Of a DNA stretch of 64,000 bases, positions 44,700-53,651 are shown piece by piece. The translations under genes were made by a program, and so were the position numbers. Origin of the DNA: Streptomyces sp. RKND-216 (GTDB taxonomy: Bacteria > Actinomycetota > Actinomycetes > Streptomycetales > Streptomycetaceae); assembly GCF_004795255.1 (NCBI RefSeq), contig NZ_SSBQ01000002.1, positions 5,052,001-5,116,000 on the forward strand, written 5' to 3'. How positions within the stretch are numbered: position 1 is the stretch's first letter; every line of letters begins with the position of its first letter. A model generated the notes under the pieces. That model did no database searches. It was not told the origin of the DNA and worked only from the letters and a program-made list of their open reading frames with translations.

Positions 44700-46825
44700 C
44701 AGGCGGCCCTCCTAGGAGTCGGAACGGTTCCCGCCGTGTCGCGCAGCGCGTGCACCAGACCGGTGACGGCGTCGGCCCGCAGGTCGTCGAGCGTGACGGC
44801 CTCCGCGCTCAGGGCCGTGGCCAGTTCGGCGGCCAGACCGAGCCGGACGGGGCCCGTCTCGCAGTCCAGGACGACCGACGCGGTGCCCTCCGCCGCCAGC
44901 AGTCCGGCCGCGCGCCGCGCGCGTCGGACGGGCTCGGGTCCCCCAGTGGCACGGCCGTCGGTCACGGCGACCAGCAGCGGGCGGCGCGCCGGGTCGCGCA
45001 GCCGCTCCACCCGCAGTACCTCGCGGGCCGTGAGCAGCCCGGCGGCCAGCGGCGTACGCCCGCCCGTCGGCAGCGACTCCAGCCGCGCGGCGGCCGCGTC
45101 CACCGACGACGTCGGCGGCAGTGCGACCTCGGCGCCGGCGCGGCGGAAGGTGATCAGGCCGACCTTGTCCCGCCGCTGGTAGGCGTCCAGCAGCAGGGAC
45201 AGCACGGCACCCTTGACCGCGCTCATCCGCTTCCGTGCGGCCATCGAACCGGAGGCGTCCACCAGGAAGAGCACGAGGTTCGACTCGCGGCCCTCGCGTA
45301 CGGCTTCGCGCAGGTCCTCGCGGCGCAGCAGCAGCCCCGGACCGCTGCGGCCCCGCGTCCGCTGGTGCGGCGCGGCGGCCCGCACGGTGGCGGACAGGTG
45401 CAGAGCCGTCAGGGCGCCCCGCGGGGGGCGCGCGCCGGAGGTGCGGCCGTGCGCGGTCCGTGCCCGCGAGCGGCGCCCGGCCGCGCCCTCGCCGAGACCC
45501 GGCACCGTCAGGACCCGGGTGCGGAACGGCTCCGAGGCGCGTGCGGGCGGGCGTTCGCCGGGCTGGGCTCCGGACTGCGGCCGCGGCGCCTGCTGTTCGG
45601 GCGACGTCGGTTGTTCGGAAGCCTCCTGGTCGGGCGACGCGGCCTGGTGCGCGGGCGCGTCCCGCGTGTTCTTCGCGCGCTGCTCCGGTACGCCCGGCTC
45701 GTCCGTGCCGCCCCGGGGCGGCCGTCCGCCGTCGTCCGGGCTGTCGTCGCCGGAGCCGCCGTCGGGTCCGCCCGGGTCCGGATCGGGGTCGGGATCGCCG
45801 TCCGGCCCGTCGTCGTCCCCGTGCTCCCGCAGCGTCTCGTCCAGCTTGTCCTCGTCCAGGCCGGGCGCGTCGAACGGGTTGCGCCGGCGCCGGTGCGGCA
45901 GCGCCAGCAGTGCCGCCTGCCGTACATCCTCGGCCCGTACGTCGGTGCGGCCGTCCCACGCGGCCAGGGCGGCTGCGGTACGCGCCATCACGATGTCGGC
46001 GCGCATGCCGTCGACCTCGAACGCGGCGCAGGTCGCCGCGATCCGGCGCAGCGCAGCGTCGTCCAGCGTCACCGTGGGCAGCAGGGACCGGGCGGCGGCG
46101 ATCCGGTCGCGCAGCGTCTCCTCCTCGTCGGCCCAGCGCGCGCCGAAGCCGTCCGGGTCCGCGTCGTAGGAGAGACGGCGCCGGACCACCTCGACCCGTT
46201 CCTCCGTCTCGCGGGACGCCGCCACCTCGACGGTGAGCCCGAAACGGTCCAGCAGCTGGGGACGCAGCTCGCCCTCCTCCGGGTTCATCGTCCCGACCAG
46301 CAGGAACCGCGACGCGTGCCGCACCGACACGCCCTCGCGTTCGACGTGCACCACGCCCATCGCGGCCGCGTCGAGGAGCGAGTCGACGAGGAAATCCTGG
46401 AGGAGGTTGACCTCGTCGACGTACAGCACGCCGCGGTGCGCCTTCGCCAGCAGCCCCGGTTCGAAGGCCCGTACGCCCTCCGCCAGGGCGCGTTCGATGT
46501 CGAGGGCGCCGATCAGCCGGTCCTCGGACGTGCCGACGGGCAGCTCCACCAGGGCGGCCGCGCGGTGTTCGGCGGCCGCGACGCCGTGCGGCCCGTCGGG
46601 GCAGCGCGGGTCGGGTGCCTGCGGGTCGCAGCCGAACCGGCAGCCGGAGACGACGTCCTGCTGCGGCAGCAGCGCCGCCACGGCCCGGACGGCGGTGGAC
46701 TTCGCGGTGCCCTTCTCGCCGCGGACCAGCACGCCGCCGATGGCCGGGTTCACGGCGTTGAGGAGCAGCCCGAGTCGCAGGTCCGGCATCCCCACGATCG
46801 CGGTGAACGGATAAGGGGTGGTCAC
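44699..46825 (-). CDS. ChlI-ChlD-like chelatase subunit (putative cobaltochelatase)
   Basis: A 708-residue fusion. The N-terminal AAA+ module (about residues 1-330) has Walker [11 protein letters not shown], the region [20 protein letters not shown] and sensor residues like MgChl/BchI. A Cys-x-Cys-like insert ([20 protein letters not shown]) may bind metal. An Asp/Pro/Gly-rich linker of about 100 residues follows, then a C-terminal vWA domain with the MIDAS motif [16 protein letters not shown]. Within a cobalamin operon this is most likely the ATPase pair for CobN-type cobalt insertion; cobN itself is outside the window. Confidence 0.92.
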   Translation of the reverse strand: MTTPYPFTAIVGMPDLRLGLLLNAVNPAIGGVLVRGEKGTAKSTAVRAVAALLPQQDVVSGCRFGCDPQAPDPRCPDGPHGVAAAEHRAAALVELPVGTSEDRLIGALDIERALAEGVRAFEPGLLAKAHRGVLYVDEVNLLQDFLVDSLLDAAAMGVVHVEREGVSVRHASRFLLVGTMNPEEGELRPQLLDRFGLTVEVAASRETEERVEVVRRRLSYDADPDGFGARWADEEETLRDRIAAARSLLPTVTLDDAALRRIAATCAAFEVDGMRADIVMARTAAALAAWDGRTDVRAEDVRQAALLALPHRRRRNPFDAPGLDEDKLDETLREHGDDDGPDGDPDPDPDPGGPDGGSGDDSPDDGGRPPRGGTDEPGVPEQRAKNTRDAPAHQAASPDQEASEQPTSPEQQAPRPQSGAQPGERPPARASEPFRTRVLTVPGLGEGAAGRRSRARTAHGRTSGARPPRGALTALHLSATVRAAAPHQRTRGRSGPGLLLRREDLREAVREGRESNLVLFLVDASGSMAARKRMSAVKGAVLSLLLDAYQRRDKVGLITFRRAGAEVALPPTSSVDAAAARLESLPTGGRTPLAAGLLTAREVLRVERLRDPARRPLLVAVTDGRATGGPEPVRRARRAAGLLAAEGTASVVLDCETGPVRLGLAAELATALSAEAVTLDDLRADAVTGLVHALRDTAGTVPTPRRAA

Positions 46826-46880
46826 GCTGTGATCCTCCTGCGGGTGGTGTGAGCGGTCGTGGTCGGCGGCCGGCTGCGGC

Positions 46881-48428
46881 TCACGGCGCGCCCGGCGGGA
46901 CGAACGGCAGCCCGCCCGGCGGGCCCTCCTCGATCAGCCGCAGCAGCGCGCCGGTGTCGGCGTGTTCCTCGATCAGGTCCCCCAGCCGGTCGAGTTGCTC
47001 CTCGCGCAGCCGCTCGAAGGCGGTGTCGGGAGCCGGGACGAAGGCCCGGCCGGCGTCGGAGGCGACGCGACGCAGGAAGGCCCGGCGGAAGGCGTCGGAC
47101 TCCAGCGCGCCGTGCCAGTGCGTGCCCCACACCGGGCCGACCCTGCATCCGTCCAGGGGGCGGCCGTCGGCGCCGTCGGTGACGAACGGTTCGCCGCCGC
47201 GCACGTCGGCGACGCCGTGGTGGATCTCGTACCCCTCGACCGGTTCGCCCAGTGCGGTTCCGGCCGGGCGGGCGAGCGTCTTTCCGGGGGCGAAACGCAC
47301 CCGCACCGGCAGCAGTTCCAGGCCCTGCACGACGCCCGCACGCGACTCGACGTGGTCTTCGATGCGCTCGCCGAGCACCTGGTAGCCGCCGCAGATGCCG
47401 AGCACCGGCCGGTCTTCGGCCGCACGCCGGGCGAGTGCGTCGGCCAACCCTCGTGCGCGCAGCCACTCCAGCGCCTTCACGGTGCCGCGGGTGCCGGGCA
47501 CCACCACCAGGTCGGCGTCGGCCAGTTCCTCCGGCCGGTCGCAGAAGCGGACCACCACGCCGGGCTCGGCGGCGAGGGCGTCCACGTCGGTGAAGTTCGA
47601 CATCAGGGGGACCGGCAGCACGGCGACCCGCAGCACGTCCGCGCCGTGCGGCGGCGCCGTCGACGCCTCCCGCACGGTGCCGCGCAGCGAGAGGCGCAGC
47701 CCGTCCTCCTCGTCGATGCCCAGGCCGTGCCGGTGCGGGAGCACGCCCAGCGACGGGCGGCCGGTGAGCCGGTGCAGCATCTCCAGCCCCGGCTGCAGCA
47801 GCGCCACGTCGCCGCGGAACTTGTTGACCAGGTAGCCGCACACCAGCGCCTGGTCCTCGGGGGACAGCAGCGCGGTCGTGCCGAAGAACGAGGCGAAGAC
47901 CCCGCCGCGGTCGATGTCGCCGACGACCACCACGGGGAGGTGCGCCGCCCGCGCCAGGCCCATGTTGACGATGTCGTTGCGCCGCAGGTTGATCTCGGCG
48001 GGGCTGCCCGCGCCTTCGCAGATCACGGCGTCGTGGGTGGCGCGCAGCTCCTCCAAGCACCCGGCGACCGTCTCCAGCAGCTTCCGCTGCCTGTCCTCGT
48101 GGTAGCTGCGGGCGCTCAGTTCGCCCTCCGGTTTGCCCATCAGGACGACCTGACTGGTGCGGTCGCCGCCCGGCTTGAGCAGCACCGGGTTCATCGCCGC
48201 GCTGGGCTCCACCCGGGCGGCGGCCGCCTGCATGGCCTGCGCCCGGCCGATCTCCGCGCCCTCCCGGGTGACGAAGGAGTTCAGCGACATGTTCTGTGCC
48301 TTGAACGGCGCGACCTTCAATCCCTTGCGGGCCAGCCAGCGGCAGACCCCGGCCGTGACCACGCTCTTCCCGGCGTCCGAGGTCGTCCCCGCGACCAGCA
48401 GACCGCCGCCCCGCCGCAATGCCTTCAC
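46881..48428 (-). CDS. cobQ: Cobyric acid synthase
   Basis: A 515-residue glutamine amidotransferase that amidates four side chains of adenosylcobyrinate diamide. N-terminal P-loop-like [33 protein letters not shown] and [12 protein letters not shown]; the GATase Cys is in [14 protein letters not shown] and the His in [12 protein letters not shown] and [14 protein letters not shown] start at 48428 overlaps the cobD stop (GTGA), so the longer frame to 49217 is a read through cobD and not coding. Ends 55 bases before the chelatase start. Confidence 0.95.
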   Translation of the reverse strand: MKALRRGGGLLVAGTTSDAGKSVVTAGVCRWLARKGLKVAPFKAQNMSLNSFVTREGAEIGRAQAMQAAAARVEPSAAMNPVLLKPGGDRTSQVVLMGKPEGELSARSYHEDRQRKLLETVAGCLEELRATHDAVICEGAGSPAEINLRRNDIVNMGLARAAHLPVVVVGDIDRGGVFASFFGTTALLSPEDQALVCGYLVNKFRGDVALLQPGLEMLHRLTGRPSLGVLPHRHGLGIDEEDGLRLSLRGTVREASTAPPHGADVLRVAVLPVPLMSNFTDVDALAAEPGVVVRFCDRPEELADADLVVVPGTRGTVKALEWLRARGLADALARRAAEDRPVLGICGGYQVLGERIEDHVESRAGVVQGLELLPVRVRFAPGKTLARPAGTALGEPVEGYEIHHGVADVRGGEPFVTDGADGRPLDGCRVGPVWGTHWHGALESDAFRRAFLRRVASDAGRAFVPAPDTAFERLREEQLDRLGDLIEEHADTGALLRLIEEGPPGGLPFVPPGAP

Positions 48429-49378
48429 CGCCGCCTTCCCTTCCGCGTGGCCACGACCCTCACGGCCGTCGTCGTCACCAGCGCCAGCACACCGACGCGG
48501 CGGGAGAGCCGCACCGCGCGCTCGACGTCCTCCGTACGGACCTGCCGGCCACCGGCGTTGAGCACCGGACGGTGCTCGACCCGCCCGGCGTACGCCAGCG
48601 TCCCGCCCAGCCGTACGCCCAGCGCCCCGGCGAACGCGGCTTCCACCGGGCCCGCGTTGGGGCTGGGGTGACGGGCGGCGTCCGCACGCCAGGCCCGCAG
48701 CGCGCCGTTCGGGTCGGACCCGGCGAGTGCGGCCAGCGTGGCCGTCAGCCGGGCGCCCGGCCAGCCCGCCAGGTCGTCCAGCCGCGCCGACGCCCAGCCG
48801 AAACGCAGCAGCCGGGGGGAGCGGTGGCCCAGCATCGCGTCCAGGGTGTTCACTGCGCGGAACGCCACCAGGCCCGGCACGCCGGCGACCGCTCCCCACA
48901 CCAGCGCGCCCACCACGGCGTCGGAGGTGTTCTCCGCCACCGACTCGACGACCGCTCGCGCGACGCCGTCGGCGTCCAGCGCCTCCGGGTCCCGCCCGCA
49001 CAGGTGCGGCAGCCGCCGCCGCGCCTCCGGAACGTCGCCCGCGGCGAGTGCGGCGCCGGTCGCCCGCGCCTCGCGGATCAGGGAGGTCCCGCCGAGCACC
49101 GTCCAGCCTGCGACCGCGGCCAGCACCACCGAGGGCAGCGGCGAACGCGCCCTCCCGGCGGCCGTGCTCAGGCCCGCCGCGGCGGCCGCCACGCCGCCGG
49201 CGCACACCGCGGCGCACAACGCCCCGGCGCCGCGGTGGTCACGCCACAGGGCGCGTTCGGCCCGGATCACCGCGCGGCCGAAGGCCGCCACGGGGTGTCC
49301 GCGCCGGGGGTCGCCCAGCGCGAGGTCGGCGAGGAAGCCGAGCGTCACCCCGTACGCGTACGCACGCGGGCGCGGCAT
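48425..49378 (-). CDS. cobD: Adenosylcobinamide-phosphate synthase CobD/CbiB
   Basis: A 317-residue membrane protein joining aminopropanol (phosphate) to adenosylcobyrate. The family motifs LGFLADLALGDPRRGHPVAAFG, VVESVAENTSDAVVGALVWG, FRAVNTLDAMLGHRSPRLLRFG and FAGALGVRLGGTLAY are intact, with several hydrophobic helices. The start ATG at 49378 shares bases with the stop of a 24-codon upstream ORF (TGATG). There is no close ribosome binding site, so translation should depend on coupling to that ORF. A GTG at 49411 is a less likely start. First large gene under the cobalamin riboswitch. Confidence 0.92.
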   Translation of the reverse strand: MPRPRAYAYGVTLGFLADLALGDPRRGHPVAAFGRAVIRAERALWRDHRGAGALCAAVCAGGVAAAAAGLSTAAGRARSPLPSVVLAAVAGWTVLGGTSLIREARATGAALAAGDVPEARRRLPHLCGRDPEALDADGVARAVVESVAENTSDAVVGALVWGAVAGVPGLVAFRAVNTLDAMLGHRSPRLLRFGWASARLDDLAGWPGARLTATLAALAGSDPNGALRAWRADAARHPSPNAGPVEAAFAGALGVRLGGTLAYAGRVEHRPVLNAGGRQVRTEDVERAVRLSRRVGVLALVTTTAVRVVATRKGRRR

Positions 49379-49452
49379 CAGTCGACGGGCTGTGGAGCCT
49401 CGCAGGAACACGGCGAGGGGTGGGGTGGGGGAGCGGTGCAGCAGCCACGCAT
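49378..49452 (-). CDS. Cysteine-rich 24-codon ORF coupled to cobD
   Basis: ATG at 49452, TGA at 49380-49378. The peptide begins MRGCC, is Pro-rich in the middle and has CSC at residues 15-17 (Cys at 4, 5, 15 and 17; His at 11). GAGG lies 8 bases before the ATG, and it is the first start codon after the cobalamin riboswitch. The stop overlaps the cobD ATG as TGATG. Unannotated in standard gene calling because of its length. It may be a coupling or leader peptide, a metal-binding microprotein, or chance; the position argues for function. Confidence 0.55.
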   Translation of the reverse strand: MRGCCTAPPPHPSPCSCEAPQPVD

Positions 49453-49494
49453 GGCGGAGTCCTCACTCAGGGTCCTCGCCCTGGCTCGACGTGT

Positions 49495-49680
49495 CCGGCG
49501 GCGAGAGTCTCCTGGCTCCCGGATCGGCGCCTCCCCGGCCTTCCAGCCCACCGACGGGCCGTGGCGTGTGGTGAGGGGCGCTCCCCGGTGACAGTGGCGG
49601 GACCGCGCCGGATTCGCACCGGCTTCCTCTTCTGCCGCCGTTCGGCTGTCGGAAGTCCATCACGGCCCCCCACGACCGTC
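49495..49680 (-). ncRNA. Cobalamin riboswitch
   Basis: On the minus strand the region contains the conserved core GAAGCCGGTGCGAATCCGGC, followed directly by CGGTCCCGCCACTGT, and about 85 bases later the B12 box AGCCAGGAGACTCTCGCC (49517-49500). These are the invariant parts of the adenosylcobalamin aptamer in the right order and spacing. It lies 48 bases upstream of the small Cys-rich ORF and 120 bases upstream of cobD, and so should repress the whole cobD-to-cobC operon when cobalamin is plentiful. Confidence 0.95.
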
Positions 49681-49764
49681 AACTCGCCCCCGGCCTGCGG
49701 CGAAGCAGTGTGACCACCCCCGGGCCGCGCCGTGGCGTCCCGCCCGGCGCGCCTCGGGTACGCG

Positions 49765-49804
49765 CGAGGGGTGGGTACGGCCCGCAGGCCGTACCCACCC
49801 CTCG
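49765..49804. terminator. Strong terminator after the pit operon
   Basis: An 18-bp perfect stem (49765-49782 with 49787-49804) with a 4-base loop, 13 bases after the stop of the small membrane protein gene on the minus strand. It separates the phosphate operon from the cobalamin riboswitch transcript downstream. Confidence 0.92.
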
Positions 49805-49816
49805 GTGTGCGGGGGT

Positions 49817-50029
49817 TCAGGCGCCGATCAGGTAGATGCCGTACACCACGGCGGCCGCGCAGACCGCGTAGCAGAGGTACGCGCCGGTGCGGGCCGGCAC
49901 GGAGGCGCTGCTGCCGTCCTTGCGCGGCGCGGAGCCCATGATGCCCAGGGTGAACACGCCGACCAGCGCGACGGAAGCCAGCAGGCTGACGCCGAACACG
50001 TTGATCAGGGCGGACCAGTGGATGTCCAT
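49817..50029 (-). CDS. Small membrane protein in the pit operon
   Basis: A 70-residue protein with two hydrophobic helices (NVFGVSLLASVALVGVFTLG and LCYAVCAAAVVYGIYLIG) joined by a basic loop. No enzyme motif. It follows pit after 33 bases and ends just before a strong terminator, so it is the second gene of the phosphate operon. The Streptomyces pitH2 locus is known to have such a small companion gene; its role is unknown. Confidence 0.85.
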   Translation of the reverse strand: MDIHWSALINVFGVSLLASVALVGVFTLGIMGSAPRKDGSSASVPARTGAYLCYAVCAAAVVYGIYLIGA

Positions 50030-50062
50030 GGTGAGTGCTTCGCTTCCTTCGGGTGGGGCGCG

Positions 50063-51334
50063 TCAGGCGCCGGAGACGGAGGCCTTGGTGCGGGCGTGCT
50101 CGGACTCCTCGTCCGGCGCGCCGTGCTGCTCGGGGACCGCGCCGGCCGGTGGCGGGGCGACGGCGCTCATCGCGGCGGCCACCACGCCCCCGTCCTCCGC
50201 GTCGGAGTGGGATTCCGGGGCGGAGTCCTCCGGCATGTCGTTGACGTTGGTGTGGTCGACCGGCTGCCGGCGCGAGGCCAGCCAGATGGCGCCGTTGACC
50301 AGCACGCCGAGGACGGCGACCAGGGTCACGCCGACGTTGCCGCGCTCGGCCAGCAGTGCCGCGCCGCCCGCGACCAGACCCGCCGCCGGGACGGTGATGC
50401 CCCAGGCGGCCAGCATCCGGCCCGCCGTGCCCCAGCGGACGATGCCGCCCTTGCGCCCCATCCCCGCGCCCATCACGGCGCCGGAGCAGGTGTGCGTGGT
50501 GGACAGCGAGAAGCCCAGGTGGGAGGAGGCCAGGATGGTGACCGCGGCGCTCGTCTGCGCCGAGAAGCCCTGCGGCGGGTGGATGTCGGTGAGGCCCTTG
50601 CCGAGAGTGCGGATGATCCGCCAGCCGCCGAGGTAGGTGCCCAGAGCGATGGCGACACCGGCCGAGACGACCACCCACATCGGCGGGCCCGCGTCCGGGG
50701 CCAGTGCACCGCCCGCGATCAGGGCGAGGGTGATGACGCCCATCGTCTTCTGCGCGTCGTTGGTGCCGTGCGCCAGGGAGACCAGGGCGGCGGAGGTGAT
50801 CTGGCCGGCCCGGTAGCCCTTTCCGGCCTGCTCCTCGCTCACGTTGCGGGTGAGTCGGTAGGTCAGGCGTGTGGCGCCCCAGGCGGCGAGGCCGGCAACC
50901 AGCGGGGCGGCCAGGGCGGGGATCAGCACCTTGGTGACGACGACGTCGCCGTTGACCGCGCCGATACCCATCGAGGCGACGGCGGCGCCGAGCAGACCAC
51001 CCATCAGGGCGTGCGAGGAGCTGGACGGGAGGCCGGCCAGCCAGGTCAGCATGTTCCAGGTGATCGCACCGACCAACGCTGCGAGGATCACCTCAGGCTG
51101 GATACCGGCGCCTTCGTCAATCAGTCCCTTGGAGATCGTCTTGGCCACCTCGACGGAGATGAACGCTCCGGCGAGGTTGAGAACGGCCGACATCGCCACC
51201 GCAGCCTTGGGCTTCATCGCCCCGGTGGAGATGGTGGTGGCCATGGCGTTGGCCGTGTCGTGGAAGCCGTTCGTAAAGTCGAACACCAAGGCCGTGACGA
51301 TCACGATCCCGATCAGAAGCGTGATGTGTTCCAT
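50063..51334 (-). CDS. pit: Low-affinity inorganic phosphate transporter (PiT family)
   Basis: A 423-residue PiT permease with about ten membrane helices. The two family signatures are intact: DFTNGFHDTANAMATTISTG near the N-terminus and SLAHGTNDAQKTMGVITLAL in the second repeat. The C-terminal tail is acidic with His. ATG at 51334. A PHO box of GTTCACC repeats lies 50 bases upstream, and the order pit plus small membrane protein resembles pitH2 of S. coelicolor. Cotransports metal-phosphate with protons. Confidence 0.95.
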   Translation of the reverse strand: MEHITLLIGIVIVTALVFDFTNGFHDTANAMATTISTGAMKPKAAVAMSAVLNLAGAFISVEVAKTISKGLIDEGAGIQPEVILAALVGAITWNMLTWLAGLPSSSSHALMGGLLGAAVASMGIGAVNGDVVVTKVLIPALAAPLVAGLAAWGATRLTYRLTRNVSEEQAGKGYRAGQITSAALVSLAHGTNDAQKTMGVITLALIAGGALAPDAGPPMWVVVSAGVAIALGTYLGGWRIIRTLGKGLTDIHPPQGFSAQTSAAVTILASSHLGFSLSTTHTCSGAVMGAGMGRKGGIVRWGTAGRMLAAWGITVPAAGLVAGGAALLAERGNVGVTLVAVLGVLVNGAIWLASRRQPVDHTNVNDMPEDSAPESHSDAEDGGVVAAAMSAVAPPPAGAVPEQHGAPDEESEHARTKASVSGA

Positions 51335-51368
51335 TCACCCAGGCAATCAGTTCGAAGGTCAGTGACCC

Positions 51369-51405
51369 GGTGAACGTAAGGATGGCGGGTGAACGGAAGG
51401 TGAAC
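51369..51405 (-). promoter_or_regulatory. PHO box (PhoP-binding direct repeats) of the pit operon
   Basis: On the minus strand there are three perfect GTTCACC heptamers. Two form adjacent 11-mers, GTTCACCTTCC (51405-51395) and GTTCACCCGCC (51394-51384); the third starts 19 bases further on (51375-51369). Tandem 11-mers starting GTTCACC are the Streptomyces PhoP core site. The element ends 35 bases before the pit ATG. Confidence 0.88.
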
Positions 51406-51527
51406 TGGGGCGGGCATCGGAGTGTCGCACCCGGAGGGTGTTGGTGTGGGACCCGTCACAGGCCGAACGGGAGGGACCACCGCATGGTCGAGTCCCCCGG
51501 TGGTACAGGAAGAGACCAGAGGTGCCG

Positions 51528-52208
51528 ATGCACAGCGAGACGAGCGGGGAGATCCCGGTGACCTGGCGGGACGCGTGGGAGGAGGTGGTGGGGGCGGCGC
51601 GCCGCACGGTCGCCGACGGGCTGGTCGTCGGCACCTCCGGGAACGTCTCCACCCGGGTGGGGGACGTCGTCCTCGTCACCCCCACCGGGGTGCCGTACGA
51701 CCGTCTGGGACCCGACGACCTGTGTGCGGTGGATCTGAAGGGTGAACGCGTCGCGGGCACCCTCCGTCCTACGAGTGAACTGCCCATGCATCTGGCGGTC
51801 TACCGCACCACCGACGCCACCGCTGTGGTGCACACCCACGCCGTGCACGCCACCGCCGTCTCCACGCTGGTCGACGAACTCCCCACGATCCACTACATGA
51901 CCGCCGCGCTCGGCGGTCCCGTGCGCGTCGCCCCCTACGCGACCTACGGCAGCGACGCCCTCGCAGGCCACCTGCTGGAGGCCCTCGAGGACCGCAGCGG
52001 CGCACTGCTCCGCAACCACGGCACGCTCACCCACGGCGCCACCATGGACCAGGCCTACGACCGGACCGCGCAACTGGAGTGGATGTGCCGGGTCTGGCTG
52101 GCCGCGGCCTCCGTGCCCGGCCGCACGCCCACCCTGCTGCCCCGGGAGGAGATCGACCGGGTCGCCGACCGGCTGCGCGGCTACGGCCAGCGGCCCCCGG
52201 CCGGATGA
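51528..52208 (+). CDS. Class II aldolase/adducin family protein
   Basis: A 226-residue protein of the L-fuculose-phosphate aldolase/epimerase group. Zinc ligands are visible in VVHTHAVHATAV (His-x-His) and LLRNHGTL (His), with the conserved GTSGNVSTRVGD phosphate-binding motif and SELPMHLAVYR (catalytic Glu region). Start ATG at 51528 preceded by GAGG. Its stop overlaps the hydrolase gene as ATGA. The exact sugar phosphate is not clear. Confidence 0.9.
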   Translation: MHSETSGEIPVTWRDAWEEVVGAARRTVADGLVVGTSGNVSTRVGDVVLVTPTGVPYDRLGPDDLCAVDLKGERVAGTLRPTSELPMHLAVYRTTDATAVVHTHAVHATAVSTLVDELPTIHYMTAALGGPVRVAPYATYGSDALAGHLLEALEDRSGALLRNHGTLTHGATMDQAYDRTAQLEWMCRVWLAAASVPGRTPTLLPREEIDRVADRLRGYGQRPPAG

Positions 52209-53482
52209 CCCGCGCCGTGGCCGACCGCACGCCCCCTCTCCCGGTGCCGTCCCGTCGCCCCTCCACCGGCGGCCTTCGGCTGCCGTCCGGTGGCCGGAAG
52301 GAGGCGGTACGGCGGACACTCGAGGTGATGCGCGCACCCACGGCGGCGGCCCTGGCCGCCGGCACGGTCCTGGGTACCTGCGCGGCCGCGGTGGCGGCCG
52401 GCCGGTACGCGGCCGGGCGCGCCTTGCGTCCCGCCCGCGCCGACGGGGCCGCCGTCCCGCCGGGTTTCGGGGAACCCCTCACGGTCCACGCCCGCCTCGC
52501 CGCCCGCCCCGAACGGGTCGCGCTCACCCGCTCGCTCACCGCGGAACTCCCCGGCACCTACGGCCTCACCGGCCGGGGCGTGCGCGCCGTGGTCGGGCAC
52601 ACCATGCGGGAGGCCACGCACGCCGCGCCCGCGGACACCGTCGTACGCCGCCTCCTGGACGTCACTCGCGGCACGCTGACCACCGGGGCCACCGTCCGGC
52701 TCACGCCCGTCGTCCACAGCGGCGACCCGGGCGGCTCGCTGGACCTGCCCTGCATCGACACGGAGATCGCCTCCGAACTCGGCCCCCTGCCCGCATGGGC
52801 GGTGCCCGGCGAACGCGGCGTGTGGGTCGTCGCCGCACACGGGCTCGGCACCACCCGGGAACAGGCGATGAACGTCCTCCCCGCGCTCGCGCGGCTCCGC
52901 CTGCCCGTTCTCGTCCCGGCCCACCGCGGGGACCCCGGCGCGCCGCGGAACCCCGACGGCGTCGGCCACCTGGGCGCGAGCGAGTGGCGCGACCTGGATG
53001 CCGCCGTCCGTCACGCCCTCGACCAGGGCGCCTCCCGCGTCATCCTGTACGGCTGGTCCACGGGCGCGACCATGGCACTGCACGTCGCCGCGGAGTCCGC
53101 CGTGCGCGACCGCGTCTGCGGACTGGTGCTGGACTCGCCGGTCCTCGACCCGGCCGCCACCCTGCGTGCCCTCGCCGCCGCGCGCGGCGTCCCACGCCCC
53201 CTGCTGCCGATGGCGGTGCGGGCCGCCGAGGGCCGCGCCGGGGTGCGGCCGGAGCCGCCGGCCGTCGCGGCGTCGCCCGAGCGGCTCGAGGTGCCGGTGC
53301 TGATCGCGCACGGACCGGGCGACGAGGTCGCTCCCTGGGGCCCCTCCCGGGCGCTCGCCGACAGCCGGCCCGACCTGATCACCCTGCACGTCGTCGGGCG
53401 AGCGCAGCACGCCGCGATGTGGAACGCCGACCGTGACGGCTACGAGGAGGCCCTCACGCGCTTCCTCATGCCTCTCCTCTGA
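52205..53482 (+). CDS. Alpha/beta fold hydrolase, membrane-anchored
   Basis: A 425-residue hydrolase. Near residue 50 a hydrophobic segment (AALAAGTVLGTCAAAVAAG) could be a membrane anchor or signal. The catalytic domain has VWVVAAHGLGTTREQAMNVL, the nucleophile in ILYGWSTGATMAL (Gly-x-Ser-x-Gly), the Asp in LIAHGPGDEVAPWG and a His in RAQHAAMW. The ATG at 52205 overlaps the aldolase stop (ATGA). Related genes often start at the equivalent of ATG 52330, so the first 42 residues are uncertain. Substrate unknown. Confidence 0.82.
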   Translation: MTRAVADRTPPLPVPSRRPSTGGLRLPSGGRKEAVRRTLEVMRAPTAAALAAGTVLGTCAAAVAAGRYAAGRALRPARADGAAVPPGFGEPLTVHARLAARPERVALTRSLTAELPGTYGLTGRGVRAVVGHTMREATHAAPADTVVRRLLDVTRGTLTTGATVRLTPVVHSGDPGGSLDLPCIDTEIASELGPLPAWAVPGERGVWVVAAHGLGTTREQAMNVLPALARLRLPVLVPAHRGDPGAPRNPDGVGHLGASEWRDLDAAVRHALDQGASRVILYGWSTGATMALHVAAESAVRDRVCGLVLDSPVLDPAATLRALAAARGVPRPLLPMAVRAAEGRAGVRPEPPAVAASPERLEVPVLIAHGPGDEVAPWGPSRALADSRPDLITLHVVGRAQHAAMWNADRDGYEEALTRFLMPLL

Positions 53483-53651
53483 GGCCCTTCGTGGTGGCTG
53501 TCGACGCCAAGCCCGTCCACGGGTGACGGAGCGCGGCCCCGCGGGCGTCCGCAGCGCGCCGGAGCCCGGCGCCGGGGGCGGTCGGGGGCAGGCGGGAGTC
53601 GCCCGGTGAAGCCGCGAGGGCCTGCGCCGTTTGGGTTTTTCCGCTCTCACC

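Noticed and set aside
46881..49217. 778-codon frame suggesting a longer CobQ
   Set aside because: The first 263 residues are cobD read in another frame; the real cobQ starts at the GTG overlapping the cobD stop.
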